A DNA stretch of 64,000 bases from positions 10,145 to 74,144 of the forward strand of contig NZ_CAJMEH010000002.1 of NCBI RefSeq assembly GCF_905212365.1, given 5' to 3'. The notes below the pieces were generated by a model. It ran no database searches. It was not told the DNA's origin and saw nothing but the letters and a program-made list of their open reading frames with translations. Numbering within the stretch: position 1 is the stretch's first letter; every line of letters begins with the position of its first letter. Shown piece after piece: positions 35,090 through 43,400 of this stretch. A program made the position numbers and the translations under genes. This stretch comes from an uncultured Phascolarctobacterium sp. GTDB lineage: Bacteria; Bacillota; Negativicutes; Acidaminococcales; Acidaminococcaceae.

Positions 35090-35575
35090 TTATTTACCGG
35101 ACTGCAAAGCCTTGGCTACCTCATCCGTAATATCCACGCCGCCGTAAACTACGGTACTCTTTTCCACAACAACGGACAAGCCCTTCTTATCGGCTACTTT
35201 TTTAATCGTTGCTTCGATGCTTTTAATCACCGGGTCCATAAGCTCCTTCTGCTTATTTTGCAAACGCTCCTGAATCTGGGTATAATAGCGTCTCTTTTCG
35301 GCCTCGTTCATTTCCTTGCTTTTTTCGTCAAAATCCTTTTGCGCATTCTCGATTTCCGTCTTCATAGCGTCGTCCACGCCTTTCAGGTCGGGGCTTTGCG
35401 AAATCAGCATCTGATAATTTACCACGCCGATAGCCGATTCGCTGGACGCTGCGGAAGCAGTTTTGCCAAAGCCGCTTTGAGTCAAGGACAAAGCAAAGCA
35501 GCCTAAAACAAAGATGGCCGCTACAAAGAGAGACACCAGTTTTACATTTTTAGGATTACGCAATTGCTGCATCAT
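35090..35575 (-). CDS. OmpH/Skp-family periplasmic chaperone
   Basis: A 161-residue protein with an N-terminal membrane or signal segment (VKLVSLFVAAIFVLGCFALSL) and an OmpH domain: AIGVVNYQMLISQSPDL, coiled coil with FDEKSKEMNEAEKRRYYTQIQERLQNKQ, and LSVVVEKSTVVYGGVDITDEV at the end. Whether the Cys in FVLGC is lipidated is unclear. The ATG at 35575 is preceded by a TAGGG site; the frame runs further up to 35620. A good promoter lies at 35660-35632, making this the first gene of an ompH-lpxD unit. Confidence 0.85.
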   Translation of the reverse strand: MMQQLRNPKNVKLVSLFVAAIFVLGCFALSLTQSGFGKTASAASSESAIGVVNYQMLISQSPDLKGVDDAMKTEIENAQKDFDEKSKEMNEAEKRRYYTQIQERLQNKQKELMDPVIKSIEATIKKVADKKGLSVVVEKSTVVYGGVDITDEVAKALQSGK

Positions 35576-35631
35576 AATCAGAATCCCTACTTTCTTTAAT
35601 AAAAATTTAGATAGATACACATATATAGTTT

Positions 35632-35660
35632 ATTATAGCAGTCTGCAACCATTCTTTCAA
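35632..35660 (-). promoter_or_regulatory. Near-consensus promoter of the ompH-lpxD unit
   Basis: Minus strand: -35 TTGAAA (35660-35655), 17-base spacer, -10 TATAAT (35637-35632), 57 bases before the first ompH-like start. It lies just past the stop of the beta-rich gene at 35667. Confidence 0.75.
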
Positions 35661-35666
35661 GAATTG

Positions 35667-36944
35667 CTACAGATTTCCTATAATTCGTAAATAAAATTCA
35701 TCGCCGCCATAGACGTACTCGGCGCTCAGGAATTCGTGAATGCGGTACCGCACACCAAATTCATTGCGGTCGTCTCCCGAAAAATGCTCAGCACGCAAGC
35801 GCCACTTGGGGCTTAAATTATATTCCAGCCGGTAATCGTTATCGCCTATGGGCATCCGCCGCATATAGCTCCACACGCTTTTACCCCAATAGCGGGCATA
35901 GCCTGCGCCGAAGCGCCACTCTACGTCGTCCAGAATAACCTCCGCTTCGCCGAAAGCCTCGTCCCGCGGCGAAATAAACTTGCCTATATGCGCCTTGCCG
36001 GAAAGGTTATCGCTATCGCGGCCAATATCGCCGTAACCCTCGAACCACAGCTTATAATCGTCCGAATTAATCATAATATTCACGCCAAGATTAGCGCCCG
36101 GCGTGAGCCGTACCGACGGCTGTAAATGAAATTTCTGCACTGCCGTTTCCGCCAGCAGCTTATCCGTCAGCATTTGCTCCAGCTCGGCCTTGTGGGCCTG
36201 CACATAAGCTACCGGCAGCCCCCGCAGCCTGTCGCATTCAGACAGGTACTTATATTTCAGCTCCATAAGCAGAATATTAGGAATGGCTTCGCTGCGCAGC
36301 TCGTATTTAATATTGCTCACCAGCTGCCCTACGGGATAAATAACCACCTGCACTACGGTACTTTGCCTATCCTGCACCACGTCCACAGCCGCCTTAAATT
36401 CCGGCAGCCGTTCTTCTACCTGCTGCCGCGCCATTTTACGCAGCACGCCGCCGGCCCAATCGCCTGCGTCCTCGGACGCGCCGCTGATGGCCTGCTCCAG
36501 CTCCCGCTTGAGCGACGGTATCCGCTGCTGCAGCAGCTCCGCTGTCTGCGGCTCCACGCCGGAAAACTGCAGATCCACTGTCGGCTGGCTGATAATCCTG
36601 TTCCAGGGCCTGGCATAAAGCACAATCTCAGTATGCGCGCCCGGCTGCAGCCGCACCTCGCTCAGCTCGTAGCCCGTAAAAACACGGTCGCCTATTTCCG
36701 TCAGCAAGCGTTTATAATCCTCTCCGGCGGCGGCTACTTTAGCAACGTCCTTGTCCAAAAAAAGCTGGTCGGCGACCACCTGCATACTGCCGCTCATTTT
36801 ATCCAGCAGGATCTGGCTGGTGCCGCCGTTAACGTCCACCACCTGCACGCTGACATTTTCAATTTGCGCAGAAAAAGCTTGCTGCAATGGCAAGCATGTC
36901 ATTGCAGCAAGGATTAAAATTGTATTCAGCTTCATTACAGCCAT
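35667..36944 (-). CDS. Exported beta-strand-rich protein of unknown function
   Basis: A 425-residue protein that I do not recognise. It has a signal peptide (about residues 5-25, cleavage near AFSA-QIE). Residues 26-280 are mixed, with QPTVDLQFSGVEPQ and a helical GGVLRKMARQQVEERLPEF stretch. Residues about 285-425 show alternating hydrophobic/polar strands rich in Tyr, Trp and Gly (WRFGAGYARYWG, YNLSPKWRLRAEHFSG), like an outer-membrane barrel domain, and resemble the C-terminal domain of the MlaD-like protein encoded at 46467. It lies 11 bases downstream of bamA, so a role in the outer membrane is likely. Start could be ATG 36944 or three codons later. Confidence 0.7.
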   Translation of the reverse strand: MAVMKLNTILILAAMTCLPLQQAFSAQIENVSVQVVDVNGGTSQILLDKMSGSMQVVADQLFLDKDVAKVAAAGEDYKRLLTEIGDRVFTGYELSEVRLQPGAHTEIVLYARPWNRIISQPTVDLQFSGVEPQTAELLQQRIPSLKRELEQAISGASEDAGDWAGGVLRKMARQQVEERLPEFKAAVDVVQDRQSTVVQVVIYPVGQLVSNIKYELRSEAIPNILLMELKYKYLSECDRLRGLPVAYVQAHKAELEQMLTDKLLAETAVQKFHLQPSVRLTPGANLGVNIMINSDDYKLWFEGYGDIGRDSDNLSGKAHIGKFISPRDEAFGEAEVILDDVEWRFGAGYARYWGKSVWSYMRRMPIGDNDYRLEYNLSPKWRLRAEHFSGDDRNEFGVRYRIHEFLSAEYVYGGDEFYLRIIGNL

Positions 36945-36955
36945 CGCCCCACAGC

Positions 36956-39070
36956 TTAGAACTGTCCGCCAAAGCTAAAGTGGAACTTGCCGCCGTCCTC
37001 ACCGTAGCCATAATCCAGTTTAACAGGGCCCAAAGGAGAATTGATGCGCAGGCCCACGCCGTAGCTGTTCTTAATCAGGCCGAAATCAAATTCATCCTCA
37101 TGGCGTTTATCCCAAGCGTAACCGTTATCGGTAAAGAGTACGCCCTGTACCTTTTTGACAATGGGGAAGCGGTATTCCAGCGTGGCCTTAACCATGCTGT
37201 TGCCGCGGAACTGATCGTCCTCGTAGCCGCGCAGGGTATCGCTGCCGCCCATGGAGAAGCGCTGGCTCAGCGGCATATCGCCGTCGGCATAGCCTGCGCC
37301 CAGGTTCAAAGCCCAAACGCTTTCGCCGCCAGCACGGTAATAGTAGCGGTAGTCGGCGGTAAATTTAGTAAAGTCAAAATCGCCGCCCAGACCGCCGGCC
37401 CACTCTAAGCTGTAGCCGATACGTTTGCCCTCGTGGGGGTCGTAAATATTATCGCGGGAATCGAAAACGCGCCCCAGCGTAATACTGCGCGTCGTACCGA
37501 AGTTTTCCTTACGGCGTTCTTCGGCAGTTGGCGGCATCCAGCTTTCTTCGAATTTACCGCTTTCGTTAAACTGGTCCTCATAATATTGGTCTTTATCGTC
37601 TTCGTAGCCGTCAGCTTCGCCCTTATAAATATCCTCGCGGTTTTTCAGAGTAACGTAATTGCTTACATACTCGTTATTGGTTTTGCGGCTGAAAGTAATT
37701 TCCTGGCCGCGGCGCTTTTTATCATAACGCGCAATTTCGTCGCCATGAATATCATAGTCGGCGTATTCGTTAGTAATATCGTACAAATTCAGCGTAGCGC
37801 TGGTTTCCTTATTGTCAATCCACGGACGGGTATAGCTGAAATCATAGTTCTTGTTATCCTCGCCGCCAAACTCCCAACGGATATTGATTTTATCGCCGGT
37901 GCCGCGGAAGTTCTTATCGCCAATGGAAATCATACCGACAAAGCCGTCGGCGTTGCTGTAGCCTGCGCCAATGCCGAAAGTACCGGTATTCATTTCCACT
38001 ACCGAAATTTCTACCTCTACGGAATTAGGCTCGCGGCCGGGGTTCAGCTTAATATTAACGTCTTCAAAATAGCCCAGGTTGTACACGCGCTGCATACTGC
38101 GGCGAGCATCCTTGGCGTTAAAGGGCTTACCCTTTTTCAGCTTCATTTCGCGGGTAATGACGTAATCCTTACATTTTACATTGCCCTTTACCTTGAAGTC
38201 CTCAACAATGCCCTCGTTGACAGTCACGTTCAGCGTACCGTCCTGCTCCATATGCACGTCCGTTACGCGCGCCAGAATATAGCCGTTGGAACGGTATTCC
38301 TCCTCCAGCCTCTGCACGCTTTTATTGATTTGCTTCAAATTGGCGACCTTGCCCTGCTCCAGGTCAAAGCAGGCGTCCACCTTTTTGCTGTCGATAACCG
38401 TATTGCCCTGCACCTTAACGGACTTATACACGGGGTTTTCCAGCACATGGTAAATAACCTGCACGCCCTCCGGCACAGCTTTAAATTCCGGATGCAGATC
38501 GTAGAACCAGCCCATATCGTAAATGGCGCTCAAGTCCTCCGTCAGTCCGGCTTCCGTAAATTCCATACCGGGTTTAGTCTTCAGCACCGCTAAAACCTCC
38601 TCTTCGGGAACGGTAGCGTTGCCTTCGATTATCTGCTTGGTAATGGTTTTGCCCACATACGGCTCCAGCCTGTTTTCTTCTTGCTTCTGCTCCTGAACGG
38701 CAGCTGCTTCTGCCGCAGGCTCCTGCACAGCTTCGGCTGCAGGCTCTGCTTGCTTCTCAGGCTCCTGCGCCTTTTGCGCGTCAGATTCCGCCGACACGGC
38801 AGCAGCCTCGGGCTCGTCTGCGGGAGCTGCCGCAGCTGCGTCGGCAGGCGCTGTATCCTTCTGAGCGCCGGCTGCAGCCGCAGTCTGGGCAGCGTTTTCA
38901 CGCGCCGCAGCAGCGTAGGCTGTTTCCACGGAGTCCGTTTCTGCAGCAGACTCCAGCACGGCTGGCGGAGTCGCAGCCTCCGCAATTTGTATATCATCAG
39001 CATAAACCGGCAAGCCCAGCAGCATTGCTGCCAAGCCCACCCTCAAAGGCTGCCGTAGGGTTCTTTTCAT
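36956..39070 (-). CDS. bamA: BamA outer-membrane assembly factor with Ala/Glu/Pro-rich extension
   Basis: A 704-residue Omp85 protein. After a signal peptide, residues about 30-135 form a low-complexity Ala/Glu/Pro/Gln-rich stretch. POTRA domains follow (KTITKQIIEGNATVPEEEVL, SVKVQGNTVIDSKKV, EDFKVKGNVKCKDYV), then a C-terminal barrel with GFVGMISIGDKNFRGTGD and the VRGF-like loop motif as LRGYEDDQF. It ends in the expected terminal Phe (FHFSFGGQF). BamA folds outer-membrane proteins. ATG 39070 is chosen; AAGGAGG lies 11 bases upstream (a TTG one codon earlier would be 8 bases away). Confidence 0.93.
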   Translation of the reverse strand: MKRTLRQPLRVGLAAMLLGLPVYADDIQIAEAATPPAVLESAAETDSVETAYAAAARENAAQTAAAAGAQKDTAPADAAAAAPADEPEAAAVSAESDAQKAQEPEKQAEPAAEAVQEPAAEAAAVQEQKQEENRLEPYVGKTITKQIIEGNATVPEEEVLAVLKTKPGMEFTEAGLTEDLSAIYDMGWFYDLHPEFKAVPEGVQVIYHVLENPVYKSVKVQGNTVIDSKKVDACFDLEQGKVANLKQINKSVQRLEEEYRSNGYILARVTDVHMEQDGTLNVTVNEGIVEDFKVKGNVKCKDYVITREMKLKKGKPFNAKDARRSMQRVYNLGYFEDVNIKLNPGREPNSVEVEISVVEMNTGTFGIGAGYSNADGFVGMISIGDKNFRGTGDKINIRWEFGGEDNKNYDFSYTRPWIDNKETSATLNLYDITNEYADYDIHGDEIARYDKKRRGQEITFSRKTNNEYVSNYVTLKNREDIYKGEADGYEDDKDQYYEDQFNESGKFEESWMPPTAEERRKENFGTTRSITLGRVFDSRDNIYDPHEGKRIGYSLEWAGGLGGDFDFTKFTADYRYYYRAGGESVWALNLGAGYADGDMPLSQRFSMGGSDTLRGYEDDQFRGNSMVKATLEYRFPIVKKVQGVLFTDNGYAWDKRHEDEFDFGLIKNSYGVGLRINSPLGPVKLDYGYGEDGGKFHFSFGGQF

Positions 39071-39093
39071 CAATGGATTATCCTCCTTGCGCT

Positions 39094-39579
39094 TCATTTA
39101 GAGTTGCTCAACTCTAATCGTGCCGACTGTACCAGTCTGTGCATATCGGCTTTAGATATATTAACCTGCTGCTTTTCAGACGCTGCCGCCTGAGCAGGAA
39201 TATCCTGCTTAACTATTTTTTCCACAACAACCGCCTTGACAGGCGCTGCCTGCCGTACCGGCACAACCGCAGAAGCTGCCGTATGTGCTTCTGCCGGAGC
39301 CGCCACGGCTCTGCGCTGTAAATAATGGTCCTTGGCGCAATACCAGCCGCCGAAGCCCGTCAGCACTAGCAGCACTGCGGCACAGGCCGCCAAAAGATGG
39401 CGGTTCCAGCTCCAGGGAACGTCCTTTTTCCGGCGCAGGTTTTTCAGCTCGGCTTCCGCCAGCATCAGGTCAAGCTCGCCGCGAATATCCTTATTGTCCA
39501 AAAAGCTGCGTTCCGCATTATCCAAGCTGCTTTTAACGCAGCGGATACGCTGAAACAGCGAACGGCTTGAGCGCTCCAT
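39094..39579 (-). CDS. Single-pass membrane protein of unknown function
   Basis: A 161-residue protein with a charged, helical cytoplasmic N-terminus (residues 1-58), one membrane helix (about 62-82, LLAACAAVLLVLTGFGGWY) and an Ala/Val/Pro-rich outer part ending in a short amphipathic helix. No catalytic motif is seen. It lies between a sigma-factor gene and bamA on the same strand. The topology is like an anti-sigma factor or a periplasmic tether, but no zinc-binding anti-sigma motif (H-x3-C-x2-C) is present. AAAGGGG lies upstream of ATG 39579. Confidence 0.7.
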   Translation of the reverse strand: MERSSRSLFQRIRCVKSSLDNAERSFLDNKDIRGELDLMLAEAELKNLRRKKDVPWSWNRHLLAACAAVLLVLTGFGGWYCAKDHYLQRRAVAAPAEAHTAASAVVPVRQAAPVKAVVVEKIVKQDIPAQAAASEKQQVNISKADMHRLVQSARLELSNSK

Positions 39580-39744
39580 AGTAAAACCCCTTTCTGCCGG
39601 AATAAAATAAGCTAAATAACTATACTTACAATAATCATCTGCGCCGCTTATATTTTTACGGCTCGTTTTCGCAGATTTTTCCTGTTTTAAAGCGATTTAC
39701 GCTGAAATACTTCTGTTTACTCAATAAATGCACTTATAAATAAA

Positions 39745-40380
39745 TTATTCCTTATTAAAATCGTGCATAAAACGGGAAAGCATGCCGCGAATACGGCGCA
39801 CTCCCTGCTTCTGCAGACGGTACACATGCCCCAGACTGACATCTATAGCCTCGGCCACGGCCTGCGCGGGCCTGTCCTCCAGATACATACCCTGCAGCAC
39901 CTGCTGTTCCTTAGCAGGCAGGCGGTCCATAGCCTGAGCCACTTTTTCCTGCAGCAGCTTACGCTCAGCCAGCTCCGTAGGCGAAGCCAGCGCCGACGGC
40001 AGCGCGTCGCTTAAAGTAAAGCCCTGACCGATATCGCTGTCCAGATACAGCAGTCCCTTGTCCGAGCTGCGGCGCAGATAATCCACCATACTGCCTTTAA
40101 TACGGTAGGTAGCAAACAGGCTGAAGGCTACCTGACGCTTATAATCGTAATTTTCCGCTGCCTCCAGCAGGCCAACCATACCTTCCTGGATAAGCTCCAG
40201 CGTTTCTGCCTCCGGCAGCTTAAAGCCGACAGCCAGCTTAAAAACCAACGGCTGATAAGCCGTCATCAAGCGCTGGTGCGCCGCAAAATCGCCCGCCGCT
40301 GAACGCTCCCACAAAGCGCGTTCCTCCTGCGGCTCCAGCAGCGGCGTTTTGCGCAGCTCATCCAAATAGCTTTGCAGCAT
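39745..40380 (-). CDS. RNA polymerase sigma factor, sigma-70 family (FliA/WhiG-like group)
   Basis: A 211-residue sigma factor. Region 2 is clear: LMTAYQPLVFKLAVGF, LIQEGMVGLLEAAENYDYKRQVAFSLFATYRIKGSMVDYLRR. A short region 3 follows, then region 4 LPAKEQQVLQGMYLEDRPAQAVAEAIDVSLGHVYRLQKQGVRRIR. Region 1.1 is lacking, so it is an alternative factor. ATG 40380 follows GGGAGG by 6 bases. It lies 36 bases after tamB. Motility genes are absent here; the surroundings suggest an envelope-related regulon, which is inference. Downstream 39580-39744 holds no gene that I can see. Confidence 0.85.
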   Translation of the reverse strand: MLQSYLDELRKTPLLEPQEERALWERSAAGDFAAHQRLMTAYQPLVFKLAVGFKLPEAETLELIQEGMVGLLEAAENYDYKRQVAFSLFATYRIKGSMVDYLRRSSDKGLLYLDSDIGQGFTLSDALPSALASPTELAERKLLQEKVAQAMDRLPAKEQQVLQGMYLEDRPAQAVAEAIDVSLGHVYRLQKQGVRRIRGMLSRFMHDFNKE

Positions 40381-40416
40381 GCTTCCACCTCCCCTCTTAC
40401 TGGTTATCAAGCAAAA

Positions 40417-43400
40417 TTAAAAGCTGATTTTATATTCCAAGCCGTACCAATCTTCCGTATCCGACATATCGTAGCTGCGGGAGTAAGTAATATTAAAATG
40501 CCTGCTAATATCGTACTGCCCGAAAACACTTCTGTCAAGAGCGTCAAAGCTGGTTGTGTAACCTATCATCAATTTATCGTTCAGATATTTACTTACCAAT
40601 ACATTGTACTGGTTGCGCTCGTCCGGCGTAAGCTCCTGATTGCGGTCTTTAGAGCTTTCAAAGCCGATACCGGAACGCACCTTGCCCGTATAAATGCGGA
40701 ACTGGTCCAAGCCCAGCGTTTGCTTAACCCATGTTTCCACGTCGCCCAGCACCGTCATTTGCAGGCCCACGGTCATCAGGTTATTCATGTCCTCGGACGT
40801 GACCTCGTTGCTGCCTGCCGTATCGCGCTGCAGCGTCAGCATTCTGATAATGGTATTGCGCTCCATGGGCGGATCGCTCTGCAGCTGCAAATCCATATTT
40901 TCCACAGGTCCGTTAATCTTCATAAAGATATTATAACGGCTGAAGCGAGCCGTGCTTTCCAGATTAACATTGGGCAGGAAGCTTCCCGGTTCAATCCAGT
41001 TCAGGCTTGCCTTATTCAGCTTAAAGTCGGTACGCAGATAAGTAACGCTGCCCTTCTCCGCCCGAATCGTTCCGTCGATTAGCGGATACTTGCTGCTGCC
41101 TTTAATCTGAATGCCGCCGCCCAGCCAAATATCGTATAAATAGCTGTTATACAAATGAATTCTGCGCCCTAAATCCACGCGCATATCAAGTCCGATATTG
41201 CTTTCGCCCTCGCCCAGCTCCGGAATAGTCGGCATATTTACCAACACGTCGTCCAAAAGCACGCTGCCCTTAACCAAAGGACGATAAGCCATGGGAGGCG
41301 GCGCGTTATTGCTGCGCGGCTTACTAAAGTCGCGGTATTTTTGCGGCTCGATAGTCACGTCGCTGTTAATGCTTCCGGTAAATATCTGGGAGGCAATTTC
41401 CGCATTCTTAGCCATAATATGCAGGCTGTAGCCTGTATCCATGGACGTATTCAGCGCGTAGCTGCCCTCGGCAGCCAGCGTACCCTTGCCTAATTTAGTG
41501 GAAAGGTCGCGCAGCAGCACCGTATTACCGTTAAAATCAACGTCCAGGTTAATATTTTCCAGCACCGTATCTATATATTTCAGTTTTACCGCGCCTTCGG
41601 TAATCTTCAAAGAGCCAAAGAGCAAGGGCTCCTCCAAGGTACCGGCTAAACGTACCTGTCCCTGGGTATCGCCCACGCCCCATTCCACCATTTTGGTCAT
41701 GGCCGGTAAAATTCCCATACGCGCCTCGTTCAAATCCGCAATAATATTCATCTGCGCGTGAGGATTGCGGCGCTGCTCCCGCGAGCGGAACAAATCCAAA
41801 GGAATATCGCCCTCGGCCTTAACGCCGTAGGCGTCCTTAACGGCAGAAAATTGCTGCAAATGGATATTATCATTATTCAGCGACAGCATAGCGGTTAACC
41901 GGTCTATGCTGACTCCGGCCACAGAGCCGTCGGCGATTTCCAAAGAGCCTGTTCCCTGAGGCTCGTCGATAGTGCCGCCCAGCTTCACCGTCATATCCAT
42001 TTCGCCCTTAATCTCCGGCGGGTCCTTCATTACCGCCGTCACAATCGCCGGGTTAGCCTTGACGGAGGACAACGCCATATCCATGCCTTTCTTGCGCAAA
42101 TCTATGCGTCCGTCGGCAACAATCAGGCCACGGTCGCTGACATCCTTTTGCTCCTGCAGCTTGACGTTATCAAAACTTACAATACCATTTTGCAGATGGC
42201 CGTTAAAATTCATATGGGCATAATTCAGCTCATGTATTTTAACGTCGTCGGCATTAACGGCAATGGTAATACCGCTGCCCTTGCCCTGCGGGTTAAAGCT
42301 CAGCTCGCCCTGCATCTGGCCGTTAATATCATAATCCTGCCGCGCCATACGCAGCAAACCGCCAATATCGCCCCATGCCATCAGCACCTTACCCTGTACA
42401 AAGCGCTGCACAGTATCGATATTGATATCGGCGCTGTAAATGCCATAGTTAAGCGGGTCGTCCTTATAAGGCTGCTTAAAGGATACCTGAAAAATATTTT
42501 TTTCTTTAGCGTTGCTGTCCAGCGTACCTTGCAGCTCGGACAGCACCTCGCCGTTAATGTAAATTTTTTCGCTGGCAATATCGCCGTTAAAGGTAGGACT
42601 GTTCAGCACGCCGCCTAAATGGCCCTTGGCGTCCAGCAAGCCGTCTAAATCCACAGTTTCATCTTTAATGGGCAAATGGGCCAAATCCACATTCTTAGCG
42701 TCCATATTAAAATCCAGACGCTGATCTGCCGTCATTACGCCATCCAGCTTAATGCTGGCCAGGAAGGCCTGGATAAGGAAATTGTGCAGCTCCAGCCTGC
42801 CGTCCTCATAAATATAGCGCCCCGATACGCTGTTAAACAGCTGCTTGGCCGCACTGCCGTCCGTAGCGTGAACCTCGCCATACACGGACGGATGGCTGAC
42901 CGTGCCGCTGAGCTGCATAATATTATCCAAATTGCCCGTTACCGAAGCATCCGGCGCCAAAAGCTGCATAATGGGCTCGATGCGCACGCCCTGAGTTTCC
43001 AAGGACAGCTCGAAGGCAGGCTCCTCGCCGCGCAAATCTATGCTGCCGTCCAGGAAATGCTTGCCCTGTTCCATATTTGCCACCAGATTTTTAATCGTCA
43101 GCACATTGTCCTTCAAGCTGATAAAGCCGTGAGCCTCGTCAATCTTCTGCTTCAAAAATTCAGCCTGCGTTAGCTGTACCATACCGGAAAATTCCGGAGC
43201 CGTCAGCTTGCCGCCGATGGCAAAGCCCGTGGAGCACAGGCCGCTGGCTTCCTGCCCCGCCGCGATATCCAGCAAAGGATTTATGGGGAAATCGGCCATG
43301 CGTCCCTGCAAAGCCACCGTGCCGTCCTTCGCCACGCTGCCGCTGACCGCCAGACTGCCGTTATTGCCGGCAAAAGCGCTGAAATGGTCTATTTTTAAAC

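Noticed and set aside
37433..38593. Long open frame (386 codons) on the plus strand
   Set aside because: It lies fully antisense to bamA, matches no family, and reflects the codon bias of the real gene.
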